DNA of 64,000 nucleotides, taken from assembly GCF_900116195.1 (NCBI RefSeq), contig NZ_FOZW01000005.1, forward strand, positions 1 through 64,000. Direction: 5' to 3'. This DNA comes from Alloyangia pacifica. GTDB taxonomy: Bacteria > Pseudomonadota > Alphaproteobacteria > Rhodobacterales > Rhodobacteraceae. Within the stretch, counting starts at the first letter, position 1; each line of letters begins with the position of its first letter. The translations under genes and the position numbers were made by a program. Under the pieces are notes generated by a model. It made no database searches. It was not told where the DNA came from and saw nothing but the letters and a program-made list of their open reading frames with translations. Positions 46,042 to 54,742 of this stretch are shown one piece after another.

Positions 46042-47694
46042 TCAGCCGCGCTTCCAGTCGCGCACGTTCCACGTGTCGATGCGGTTGTTGACGTTCGGCG
46101 CAGGGCCGGTCACGTCGTCCTTCCAGCCCTTGATGACCGCGTATTGGAACACCGGCAGGAACGGCAGGTCCTCGCGGATGACCGCCTGCATTTCCTCGTA
46201 GATGGCCTTGCGTTCTTCGGGCACGAAGCTCGAGGCCCCCTTGACCAGCAGCTCGTCGACCTTGGGGTTCTGGTAGGCGAAGGTGTTCTGCCCCGCGCCG
46301 CCCAGGGTCGGCGACATGGTGGACATGAAGTAGTCCGAGGTGTCGGGGTCGGCGCCGGCCAGCGTATTGAGGCCAACGACCACCGAGTCGAACTCGGAAT
46401 TCATCCAGTAGTCGCCCCACATGACGGCGGGCGGGAAGTTCTTGATCTCCATCTTCACGCCGATCTCGGCGAAGGTCTGCTGGATGAACTGCTGCGCTTG
46501 CTCTCGCAGGTGGTTGCCCGCGGTGGTCGAGTTGGAGAACTCGAGCCGGACGCCATCCTTTTCGCGGATGCCGTCCGAGCCCGGCACCCAGCCCGCCTCG
46601 TCGAGCAGCGCCTTGGCTTTCTCGAGGTCGAACTCATGCTTGGGCAGGCTGTCGTTGTAGTAGTAGGACTGCTGCGGCATGTAGGTCTCGGTCGGGGTCG
46701 GCACGCCGTAGTAGAGCGCGTCGATGATCGAGGTCTTGTCGAGCGCGGCATAGAGCGCCTTGCGGACCGCCAGGTCCTGGAACTGCGGACGGGTCATGTT
46801 CAGACCGATCGACTCGAAGGTCGCGGTCCCGGCAACAGTCACCACCTTGCCTGCCAGCGTCTCGGCCTCGGCGAGGTGATCAGGCGTGATGTACTGCAGG
46901 CCGATGACGTCGATGTCGCCGGATTTGAACTGCGTGTACATGACGTTGAGATCGGGCACGTACTTGATGATCAGGGTCTTCAGGAACGGGCCGTCCATGT
47001 GATAGTCGGCGTTGGCCTCGAGCTCGATGTGATCCCCGGCCATGCGGTTCTTGAACTTGAACGGCCCGGTGCCGATCGGCGCGTTGTTGAACGGCGCGCT
47101 GTTCTTGTCCTCGACGCCCTCGAAGGCGTGCTTGGGGATGATGTAGGTAGAGGCGAGGATTGCCGCCATCGGCGCGAAGGGCTCGCTCATCTCCCAGGTC
47201 AGCTCGGTGTCCGACACGACGGTGATGTTGCGCATGAACTTGTAGCCGGTCGAACGGAACGAGCGGAAATCGGGGTCCATGGTCAGCTCGAGCGAGAATT
47301 TGACATCCTCGGCGGTGAACGGCGTGCCGTCGTGCCAGGTGACGCCTTCCTTCAGCTTCAACGTCCAGCTCAGGCCGTCCTCGGAAATACCGCCGTTGGC
47401 GACGGTCGGCACTTCGGCGGCGAGGATCGGGAAGAATTCGCCGTCGGGATCAAAGTCGAACAGCGTGTCGAAGACCGCGTAGTATACACCCTCGTCCACC
47501 TCGATGTGCGGCATGAGCGGGTTGAACACAGTCGGTTCCTGCGAGAAGGCGAGCACCAGCTGGCCGGTCGCGTCGGCATTGGCTGCGAAGGCGCGGTCGC
47601 GGCCGATCATCGACGGGCCGATCAGGCCCGCTGCCCCCATCAGGGTCAGCGCCGAGCGGCGGTTGAGATGACCTGTTTTCTTCTTGTCTGTCAT
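46042..47694 (-). CDS. ABC transporter substrate-binding protein, family 5 (DppA/OppA)
   Basis: The 550-residue protein has a Tat-like N-terminus (LNRRSALTLMGAAGLIGPSM), then the solute-binding family 5 pattern: LSWTLKLKEGVTWHDGTPF, APIGTGPFKFK, RKALYAALDKTSIIDALYYG and others. It binds peptides, opines or other amine compounds in the periplasm. It follows the oxidase gene at 47796 by about 100 bases. Confidence 0.93.
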   Translation of the reverse strand: MTDKKKTGHLNRRSALTLMGAAGLIGPSMIGRDRAFAANADATGQLVLAFSQEPTVFNPLMPHIEVDEGVYYAVFDTLFDFDPDGEFFPILAAEVPTVANGGISEDGLSWTLKLKEGVTWHDGTPFTAEDVKFSLELTMDPDFRSFRSTGYKFMRNITVVSDTELTWEMSEPFAPMAAILASTYIIPKHAFEGVEDKNSAPFNNAPIGTGPFKFKNRMAGDHIELEANADYHMDGPFLKTLIIKYVPDLNVMYTQFKSGDIDVIGLQYITPDHLAEAETLAGKVVTVAGTATFESIGLNMTRPQFQDLAVRKALYAALDKTSIIDALYYGVPTPTETYMPQQSYYYNDSLPKHEFDLEKAKALLDEAGWVPGSDGIREKDGVRLEFSNSTTAGNHLREQAQQFIQQTFAEIGVKMEIKNFPPAVMWGDYWMNSEFDSVVVGLNTLAGADPDTSDYFMSTMSPTLGGAGQNTFAYQNPKVDELLVKGASSFVPEERKAIYEEMQAVIREDLPFLPVFQYAVIKGWKDDVTGPAPNVNNRIDTWNVRDWKRG

Positions 47695-47795
47695 GATGTC
47701 GTTCCCTGTTGTCTCGCAAGGGTGAGGAAGGACGGCGCGCGCTTGCGATTCACGCGCCAGACTGCGCCCTGCCCGGCTTGCCGGGCAGGAACGGA

Positions 47796-49127
47796 TCAGA
47801 AGCCGCTGATAATCTCGATCTTCGAGCCATCGGCAAAACGGCCGAAACGGAACGGTGTGGGGTCGACGACCGGGGCACGGCCGGAGACCAGGTCAGCTGC
47901 CAGGCGACCGGCGGCAGGGCCGATGCCGAAGCCATGTCCGGAGAACCCCGTGGCGATATAGAAACCGGGGACCGCATCGATCGGCGAAATCACCGGGATC
48001 GCATCGGGTGTGACATCGATGGCTCCCGCCCAGCGTTGCGCGATCTCCGCCTTTTCGAAGACCGGGTAGGCCTTGCGCAGGGCGTCGAGCGCCTTGTCCT
48101 GCAGCGAGAAGGCAGGCTTGGGATCAAGCACGCGGCAGTATTCGAAGGGGCTCGCCTCATCCAGCGACCAGCGGTTCGGGATCCGGGCCTCGTCGTAGAA
48201 GCGGCCACCGAAGCGCAGGAGCAGCGATTTCCATTCGGCGCCGAGCGCGGGGAGGAAGTCGCGCATGTAGCGGAAGCTGTCCGGCACGATATCGACGATG
48301 TTCCGGAACCCGTCGGCGATCGTGTAGCCACCATCCTGGCGCTTGCGGATCGAGAAGCCTTCGGTCCAGAGCGCGCTCTCGGGACCGCCCTCGAGCGGCT
48401 TCGTGCGGATCACCGAGTTCTTCACCTTCAGCTGCGGCAGGCGCAGCCCGGTGTTTCGGGCAAACAGGCTCGACCAGGCGCCCCCGGCAAGCACGACCTG
48501 CTCGCAGGCAATCGTGCCGCGCTCGGTCACTACGCCGCAGACCTGCCCGGCCTTGGTCTCGATCCCCCGCACTGCGCATTCGGTCAGCACATGCGCGCCG
48601 CGATCACGGGCGGCTTCGGCGATTGCAGGAGCCGCGCGCTGCGGCTCGGCCCGGCCGTCGGCTGCGGTGTAGAGCGCGCCCGCTGCGCCAAGCCGTGAGT
48701 CCGGAAACAGCGTTTCGAGTTCCGATGCCGTCACCATGCGGCTCTCGACCTGATAGTCCCGCAGGTTGTCGAGCCACTTCTCGTGCTGCGCGTATTCCTT
48801 CTCCGTCGCGCAGGCAAAAGCGATGCCACTGCGCGTGTAGCCAAGATCACGTCCAGTCCGCTCGGCCAGAGTCGGCCAGATGCGCAGCGCTTCGGCCATC
48901 AGCGGGATCTCTCGCGGATCGCGCCGGGTGATGCGCACCCAGCCCCAGTTGCGGCTCGACTGCTCGTGCCCGATCCCGCCCTTTTCGCAGAGCGCAACCT
49001 TCATGCCGCGGTCGGCCAGTTCGAAGGCGGTGGACGCACCGATGATGCCCCCGCCGATCACAACAACATCCACCTTTTCCGGCAGCTCGGCATCACCATG
49101 GAACGGAACGACAAAAGGACCGGGCAT
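47796..49127 (-). CDS. DAO-family FAD-dependent oxidoreductase (paralog of the gene at 41344)
   Basis: The 443-residue protein has VVVIGGGIIGASTAFELADRG, EQSSRNWGWVRIT, DGRAEPQRAAPAIAEAA and FSGHGFGIGPAAGRLAADL. It is clearly a paralog of the oxidase at 41344-42696, yet the two lie at opposite ends of the same cluster. It starts one base after the SDR stop. Confidence 0.87.
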   Translation of the reverse strand: MPGPFVVPFHGDAELPEKVDVVVIGGGIIGASTAFELADRGMKVALCEKGGIGHEQSSRNWGWVRITRRDPREIPLMAEALRIWPTLAERTGRDLGYTRSGIAFACATEKEYAQHEKWLDNLRDYQVESRMVTASELETLFPDSRLGAAGALYTAADGRAEPQRAAPAIAEAARDRGAHVLTECAVRGIETKAGQVCGVVTERGTIACEQVVLAGGAWSSLFARNTGLRLPQLKVKNSVIRTKPLEGGPESALWTEGFSIRKRQDGGYTIADGFRNIVDIVPDSFRYMRDFLPALGAEWKSLLLRFGGRFYDEARIPNRWSLDEASPFEYCRVLDPKPAFSLQDKALDALRKAYPVFEKAEIAQRWAGAIDVTPDAIPVISPIDAVPGFYIATGFSGHGFGIGPAAGRLAADLVSGRAPVVDPTPFRFGRFADGSKIEIISGF

Positions 49128-49128
49128 T

Positions 49129-49839
49129 TCAGTAGGACTCCTCGAGTTGGCAGTTCACGCAGAATTCGGCCACGCTGGCCTCATTGGGCAGGTCGATCAG
49201 CAAGTTGATCACCCGCGCCAGGTCTTCGGGCTGCGTCAACGCTTCCGCCGGCCGGTCGGTGAGCCCCGCCGCCATGTCGGTGGCGACAAAACCGGGACAG
49301 ACGGCGACGGCCCGGATCCCACGATCAAACCCGGCATGTCTCAAGGCGTGCGCCAGCCCCACGACGGCGAACTTCGAAACGGCGTAGGACCCCGAGCCGG
49401 GCGATTTCACCCGCTTGCCCGAGAGCGACCCGAGCAGCACCACCCTGCCCCGCCCCGAAGCCGCCAGCGGCTCCCAGCAGGATGCGGCGAGCCGCCGGGG
49501 GGCCTGGACGTTGATCTCGAGCAGCTGCGCCATCTCGGCATCGCTGATCTCGACCGCGGTCTTCGGAATCATCACGCCGGCGTTGGCGATCAGCGCATCG
49601 ATCCTGCCGAAACGCGCCATGACCTCATCGGCCCAGCCCACGGCGCACTCGGGGTCGGACGCCTCGTAGGCAAAGCAATGCACACGTTGCGGAGCCGACG
49701 CCGCCCAATCCGGCATTTGCGGCCGCCGCATGCCCAGCGACACGCTCCAGCCTGCATCGAACAAGGTCTTTGCCACGGCTGCGCCGATCCCGCGGCCGGC
49801 GCCTGAGATCAGCGCCACACGTCCGGAAGTCAGTCCCAT
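49129..49839 (-). CDS. Short-chain dehydrogenase/reductase
   Basis: The 236-residue SDR has the GAGRGIG nucleotide motif (residues 13-19), NAGV (residues 87-90), and catalytic Ser, Tyr and Lys (SLSGKR, SYAVSK). It lies 10 bases overlapping the MarR gene. It may oxidise or reduce an aldehyde or alcohol product of the amine oxidases. Confidence 0.9.
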   Translation of the reverse strand: MGLTSGRVALISGAGRGIGAAVAKTLFDAGWSVSLGMRRPQMPDWAASAPQRVHCFAYEASDPECAVGWADEVMARFGRIDALIANAGVMIPKTAVEISDAEMAQLLEINVQAPRRLAASCWEPLAASGRGRVVLLGSLSGKRVKSPGSGSYAVSKFAVVGLAHALRHAGFDRGIRAVAVCPGFVATDMAAGLTDRPAEALTQPEDLARVINLLIDLPNEASVAEFCVNCQLEESY

Positions 49840-50327
49840 TTTGCCCTCATCTTAAGATATGCGCGCTTGAGCATGCGCATGAATTGCTCGCGGTCCTCCG
49901 GCTCGATGAAGTCGAAGAACTCCGTTTCCTGCTGGCGAATGATCTCGCGTACTTCCTGCGACAGCGCGTGACCGCGTTCGGTGATAAACAGGGCCTGGGC
50001 CCGCAGATCGTCGGAGGCGGCCTCGCGGCGGATCACGCCGGAGGCGACCATCCGGTCGATGATCCGACCGGTGGCCGGACGGTCGCGCATCAGCACCTCG
50101 GCGATCTGCGACGGGCGGATGCCGGGGTAGTCATCGACCAGCAGCAGCGTGGTGATCTTGCCTTTGCCTTTGGCGATCTCGAGGTGCGCCATCCGCCTGT
50201 CGAGATCGCGCGAGACAACCGCGTCCATCGATCGGATGTACCAGCTGAAGGCTCCTTCGAGGACGTCGATCTTGAGGCCGCAGATCTCGACTATCGGATC
50301 GTCCTGCGGTGCGCCGGGGGAAGTCAT
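49830..50327 (-). CDS. MarR-family transcriptional regulator
   Basis: The 165-residue protein has a winged helix (PGIRPSQIAEVLMRDRPATG, MVASGVIRREAASDDLRAQA) and helical dimer parts typical of MarR. It is the first gene of the catabolic operon, and two palindromes lie between it and the upstream terminator. Likely an autoregulator released by the substrate (inference). Confidence 0.88.
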   Translation of the reverse strand: MTSPGAPQDDPIVEICGLKIDVLEGAFSWYIRSMDAVVSRDLDRRMAHLEIAKGKGKITTLLLVDDYPGIRPSQIAEVLMRDRPATGRIIDRMVASGVIRREAASDDLRAQALFITERGHALSQEVREIIRQQETEFFDFIEPEDREQFMRMLKRAYLKMRAKWD

Positions 50328-50346
50328 GGGAGCAAAAAACCTGTCC

Positions 50347-50369
50347 GTGTCATATTTCTTTCATGACAC
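50347..50369 (-). promoter_or_regulatory. Palindrome, candidate operator 1 for the MarR operon
   Basis: GTGTCAT at 50347-50353 and ATGACAC at 50363-50369 are perfect 7-bp arms separated by 9 bases. It is 20 bases before the MarR start codon on the transcribed side. Confidence 0.6.
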
Positions 50370-50406
50370 CCGAACAGTTGCCCCTGAGGCAAGCAAAAGG
50401 TTGTAA

Positions 50407-50428
50407 TTCACAATTAGATAGTTGTGAA
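50407..50428 (-). promoter_or_regulatory. Palindrome, candidate operator 2 for the MarR operon
   Basis: TTCACAA at 50407-50413 and TTGTGAA at 50422-50428 are perfect 7-bp arms with an 8-base A/T spacer. The size matches MarR sites. It overlaps a region that could hold the operon promoter. Confidence 0.65.
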
Positions 50429-50569
50429 AAGCAATCAATGCACAAAAAATGAACGCACTCAGCCTGCGACGTTCGATACGAAATTCAAGCAGCGCGGGAG
50501 GGGTCGAGGCCCTGCCGCACGCCGGCTAGGCCCGCGCAATCTATGCGACTCGGACTCCGGAGCATGTCC

Positions 50570-50600
50570 GGAAAGAAAAGGGGCGACAGATGCCGCCCCT
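50570..50600 (-). terminator. Rho-independent terminator of the fused ABC ATPase gene
   Basis: On the minus strand AGGGGCG pairs with CGCCCCT (50579-50600 in forward numbering) and is followed by TTTTCTTT. It lies 27 bases after the stop of the ABC ATPase gene. Confidence 0.85.
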
Positions 50601-50626
50601 CTTGAGAACTCAATACGTTGGCACGG

Positions 50627-52264
50627 TCAGGCAGCGGCAGCACCGGGAATCGCATCGACCAGCGAGCGGGTGTAAGAATGCTGCGGCGCGTGGAAGATCT
50701 GCGACGGCGGACCGTATTCCACCATCTTGCCGCGGTGCATCACGAGGATCTCGTCGCTGATCTGGCTGGCGACGCGCAGATCGTGGGTGATGAAGATCAT
50801 CGCTAGCTTGCGTTCGCGCCGAATCCTGTCGAGCAGTTCCAGCACCTGCGCCTGGATCGACACGTCGAGCGCAGAGACCGCTTCATCCGCCACGATCACC
50901 TCGGGATCGAACATCAGCGCCCGGGCGATGCCCACGCGCTGGCGCTGTCCGCCGGAGAACTCATGCGGGTAGCGGTCAAAGGCCGACGGATCCAGCCCCA
51001 CCTGCGCAAGCAGGTCCTCGGCCTTGCGCCGGGCATCGTGCCGGGTCAGCAGGCTGTGTGAAATCGGCCCCACGGTCATCGCCTGCCCGATGGTGAAGCG
51101 CGGATTGAGCGAGGCATAGGGATCCTGAAAGATCATCTGGATCCGCGGACGCAGCGCGCGGAAGTTCTCTTCGTCCAGCGCCAGCGTGTTCTCGCCCTGA
51201 AAGCGGATCTCGCCGCTGTCGGCAGAGATCAGTTTCATCAGCACCTTGCCCATCGAGGATTTGCCGGAGCCGGACTCGCCGACAATGCCGATGGTTTCGC
51301 CCTTGTGCAGGGTGAAGCTGATGTCATCGACGGCCTTGACCTCGCGCATCCGGCCCAGAAAGCCGCTGCGGGTGCGGTAGGTCTTGTGCAGCCCCCTGAC
51401 CTCCAACGCCACGGGGCGCTTGGTCTCGCGCTGGCGGTCCGCCTCGCGCATCTTCGGCACTGCCGCGATGAGCTTCCGGGTATAGGGGTGCTGCGGCGCA
51501 TCGAGCACCGCCCGCGCATCGCCCTGCTCCACCAGCAGCCCTTTTTCCATGACAATCACCCGATCCGCGATCTCGGCCACGACGCCGAAATCATGGGTGA
51601 TGAACATCACCGACATGCCCTTGCGTTGCTGAATACGGCTGATCAGCTCAAGGATCTGCGCCTGCGTGGTCACATCCAGCGCGGTGGTCGGCTCATCCGC
51701 GATAAGAACATCGGGATCGAGCGCCAGCGCCATGGCGATCATCACCCGCTGCCGCTGGCCGCCGGAAAGCCGGAAGGGGTACTGGTGCTGGATCAGCGCC
51801 GGATCGGGCAGCCCCACCTCGGTCAGCATCTCGACGACGCGCGCGGCGCGGCTCTCCGGGGCCCCGACGGCATGCGCATCGAGCACTTCGCGGATCTGAT
51901 CGCCGATGGTCATCAGCGGGTTCAGCGCCGAGAGCGGATCCTGGAAGATGATCGACACCGCCCTGCCCCGCAGCTTGCGCAATTCGGACTCTGGAAGCGT
52001 CAGCAACGCCCGGCCCTTGAAGTCGATATTGCCGGAGGACACCGACATCACCTCGGGCAGAAGCCCCATGATGGTGTTGGCGGTCACCGACTTTCCCGAG
52101 CCGGATTCGCCGATGATGCAGAGAATTTCGCCCGGCATCAGGTCGAAGCTGATATCCTGCACGGCGAAAGGACGGTCGTGATTTCCCGGAAGTGCGACGG
52201 ATAGCTCGCGCACCGACAGGACGGGCGCGACGCCCGCATCGAAGGTCTTCATAGGTTTTCTCAT
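50627..52264 (-). CDS. Fused dual ATP-binding subunit of a peptide/opine ABC transporter (DppD-DppF type)
   Basis: The 545-residue protein has two complete ATPase halves. The first (residues 15-275) has Walker [17 protein letters not shown] and [11 protein letters not shown]. The second (residues 285-545) repeats them with FSGGQRQR and [11 protein letters not shown]. Fused dipeptide ATPases of this kind are common in alphaproteobacteria. It is separate from the permease genes but in the same direction. An ATG at 52252 is an alternative start. Confidence 0.92.
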   Translation of the reverse strand: MRKPMKTFDAGVAPVLSVRELSVALPGNHDRPFAVQDISFDLMPGEILCIIGESGSGKSVTANTIMGLLPEVMSVSSGNIDFKGRALLTLPESELRKLRGRAVSIIFQDPLSALNPLMTIGDQIREVLDAHAVGAPESRAARVVEMLTEVGLPDPALIQHQYPFRLSGGQRQRVMIAMALALDPDVLIADEPTTALDVTTQAQILELISRIQQRKGMSVMFITHDFGVVAEIADRVIVMEKGLLVEQGDARAVLDAPQHPYTRKLIAAVPKMREADRQRETKRPVALEVRGLHKTYRTRSGFLGRMREVKAVDDISFTLHKGETIGIVGESGSGKSSMGKVLMKLISADSGEIRFQGENTLALDEENFRALRPRIQMIFQDPYASLNPRFTIGQAMTVGPISHSLLTRHDARRKAEDLLAQVGLDPSAFDRYPHEFSGGQRQRVGIARALMFDPEVIVADEAVSALDVSIQAQVLELLDRIRRERKLAMIFITHDLRVASQISDEILVMHRGKMVEYGPPSQIFHAPQHSYTRSLVDAIPGAAAA

Positions 52265-52439
52265 CGTTTGTTGTTATTTTGCCCCTCCACTAAAGGCAGG
52301 AAGGGGCTGTCTGGCAACAACAGACACCTTCGGGCGCAGCGCTTCTGCGCATTCATTTGGCATCCCGGCTCGAAGTGCCGAAAGCTGCGGCACCCCGGAG
52401 GGATGCGACGCCGCACAGCGCGCCCGCCGCAACCAAAGC

Positions 52440-52998
52440 CGGGCCACACCGGAGAGCTCAGCGTCGCGACGCGCTCACGGGCCGCCAGTTGCTCGCGGAA
52501 CGCCTGCCTCTGCCGTCCCTCGTCGGTACCGACCATGCGGATGCCGAAGGTTTTGAGGGCGTCACGGATGTGACCTTCGTGGTCCTTGCGCAACCGGATG
52601 AACCTCTCGCGGGCACCGACAAGGCACCGCATCCGGTCGGCCTCTTCGCTGCGGATATGCACCGCAGTAAACCGGCCAGTTCGGGCGAGCTACGCCAACC
52701 CGTCGGCATCGGCGGCGTCGGAGTTGTTGAGCCGGGCCGAGAGGTTCCTGTGCGCCTTGCGCACATCGATACAGGTGGCCGGGAGTCCGAGCCGGGTCAT
52801 TCCGCGCTGCAGCCAAATCGGCAAGTTCCCACTCGCATGCACGATCCGGCGCGGCACGCGCGAGCGGTTTCGAAACCAGCCCGCCACACCCTCGGGATCG
52901 GACGGGCAAGCACCGCGCGTGATCGTCTTGCCATCACGGTCCACAACGCAAATCGAATTCCCTTTAAGCGAAACTTCCAGACCCGTATGGTGTTCCAT
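52440..52998 (-). pseudogene. Decayed IS110-family transposase
   Basis: A minus-strand frame from 52998 reads GLEVSLKGNSICVVDRDGKT and later LPATCIDVRKAHRNLS and DAADADGLA, matching the RuvC-like N-terminal domain of IS110 transposases. A different frame then continues with RMRCLVGARERFIRLRKDHE and DALKTFGIRM. A frameshift near 52690 and loss of the C-terminal part make it inactive. Confidence 0.85.
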
Positions 52999-53233
52999 AG
53001 GTTGTTTTCCTCACGGCTTTAGCCCATGAGGCCAACATACCGGACCTCGTTCGTCCCCGGGGGTGTGATGACCGCCGCATTCACACCCTGTCTTGCAAGG
53101 GCCATAGGCTGCTGGCGCGTCGCTCAACCAGCAGAGATCCGAAATTGCCGCGCTGATCTCGCGCGAAGAGCCATCCCGCTCCGGCACAGTCAACGGGTCC
53201 CGAACCTGACCGGGAAGGATGACGTAGCATACC
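52999..53233. other. Non-coding region before the IS110 relic and fadL
   Basis: In IS110 elements the region upstream of the transposase gene encodes a bridge RNA. Bases 52999-53100, including ATAGGTTGTTTTCC and GTGTGATGACCG, could be the residue of that end. No open frame or hairpin of note was seen; a bridge RNA cannot be confirmed by eye. Confidence 0.35.
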
Positions 53234-53269
53234 GTTTACGTAAACCTGTTGACGCATTCGTAATGCGTC
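53234..53269 (+). promoter_or_regulatory. Two palindromes upstream of fadL
   Basis: GTTTACGTAAAC at 53234-53245 is a perfect 12-base palindrome that resembles sites of MerR-type regulators (LiuR family) of acyl-CoA metabolism. GACGCATTCGTAATGCGTC at 53251-53269 is a second near-contiguous palindrome that overlaps a TTGACG -35-like sequence. They are 57-92 bases before the fadL start. Confidence 0.65.
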
Positions 53270-53325
53270 GATACCAAAGGCTACGGACTTCAGAAATCCG
53301 ATCGTTTTTTAGGGAGGAGCGATCA

Positions 53326-54579
53326 ATGTCTGAATGCGTGAAGCATTCCGCTATTGTGGCGGCAGGGGCGCTCTGTGCGTTCTTGCCATGGACGAACGAG
53401 GCCCATGCGGCCGGTTTCCAGTTACGTGAAATGAGCGCCGAAGGCGTCGGCTCGGCCTTTTCCGGTGCGACCGCCAAGGCGACGGATCTTTCGACGATTT
53501 ACACCAACCCCGCTGGCATGATGCGCATCGAGGGAACAGGGGCGCAGTTCGATCTGAACTATGTTGTCCCGACCATTCGCTTCTCGGGCGAGGCCGGGAT
53601 CGGCGCCTCGCAGTATTCGGGCGGCAGCGGCGGTGACGCCGGCGAGAACAAGCTCGTTCCGGCCTTCTACGGTCTCATCGATCTCACCCCGACGATCAAG
53701 GCGGGGCTGTCGCTGACCGTGCCCTTCGGCCTGGCCACGCAATACGACGACGACTGGAAGGGCCGCTATTTCGCCATCGAGAGCGAGATCGAGAACATCG
53801 TCCTGACGCCGAGCATCGCCTGGCAGGCGACCGAGCAGCTCTCGCTCGGGGCCGGGATCCAGATCGGCCATGCCGACGCGACGCTGTCGAACGCGCTCAA
53901 TCTCTCGCTCTACAGTCTCCCGGACGGCAAATCGGAGCTGACCGGCGATGGTTTCGGCTACGGCTTCACCCTGGGCATGCTCTACGAGGTCTCTCCGACG
54001 ACGCGCGTGGGCCTGAGCTACCGCTCCCAGGCACACTACACGCTCGAAGGCACCGCCAAGTTCACCGGGGTACCGGGAAGGGGCAGCGTGGATGCCGAGG
54101 CAGAGGTCACGATGCCCGATGTCGTGTCCATCGGCGCCTATCACGAGATCAACCCGCAATGGACGGTGATGGGAGACGTCTCCTGGACCAACTGGTCGAC
54201 CTTTGAAGAACTGCGGGTGAAATTCGACGACGGTTCGGCCGACAGCGTGACCGAAGAGAACTGGCACGATTCCTGGTTCGTCTCGCTGGGCGCGGACTAC
54301 AAGCCGCGCGAGAACCACACGATCCATTTCGGCATCGCCTTCGACCAGAGCCCGGTGCCAGAGGACTACCGGACCGCACGGATCCCGGATGCCGACCGTT
54401 ACTGGGCGTCGCTCGGCTATAGCTACGAGTTCGCGCCGGACCGGAGCATCAACTTCGGCTACACGCATATCTTCTTCGACGAGGCCGACATCGAGGAAAC
54501 CACCTCCTCCGGGACCCTCAAGGGCACCTACGAAGGCCATGCCGATATCCTGAGTGCCAGCCTGACCTACCGGTTCTGA
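53326..54579 (+). CDS. fadL: FadL-family outer-membrane long-chain fatty acid transporter
   Basis: The 417-residue protein has a signal peptide (ending AHAAGFQLREMSAEGVG) with the N-terminal hatch segment, NPAGM motif near residue 62, and beta-barrel sequence ending in a C-terminal aromatic residue (SLTYRF). It imports hydrophobic compounds across the outer membrane. GGGAGGAG precedes the ATG at 53326. It begins the fatty-acid cluster. Confidence 0.93.
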   Translation: MSECVKHSAIVAAGALCAFLPWTNEAHAAGFQLREMSAEGVGSAFSGATAKATDLSTIYTNPAGMMRIEGTGAQFDLNYVVPTIRFSGEAGIGASQYSGGSGGDAGENKLVPAFYGLIDLTPTIKAGLSLTVPFGLATQYDDDWKGRYFAIESEIENIVLTPSIAWQATEQLSLGAGIQIGHADATLSNALNLSLYSLPDGKSELTGDGFGYGFTLGMLYEVSPTTRVGLSYRSQAHYTLEGTAKFTGVPGRGSVDAEAEVTMPDVVSIGAYHEINPQWTVMGDVSWTNWSTFEELRVKFDDGSADSVTEENWHDSWFVSLGADYKPRENHTIHFGIAFDQSPVPEDYRTARIPDADRYWASLGYSYEFAPDRSINFGYTHIFFDEADIEETTSSGTLKGTYEGHADILSASLTYRF

Positions 54580-54742
54580 TCTATCTGCCGGGCCTTGCGC
54601 ACGCACTTCACATGCGATGCGCGACGCCCGGCCGACACCGGCCGCCCCGAAGACAAGTGACCTGTCTTGGTTCCCGAGACAGACCTGCAGCCTGCGTTCC
54701 CAGAGCGCCGGACCAGCCGTCCTATACCCGGAGCCCTTGCTC

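Noticed and set aside
44821-47961. Plus-strand frame of 1046 codons opposite the permease and binding-protein genes
   Set aside because: It is antisense to three clear genes, with high His/Arg/Gly composition typical of GC-rich shadow frames.
53011-53193. Minus-strand 60-codon frame upstream of the IS110 relic
   Set aside because: Cys/Gly/Pro composition looks random, and it lies in the expected non-coding end of the element.
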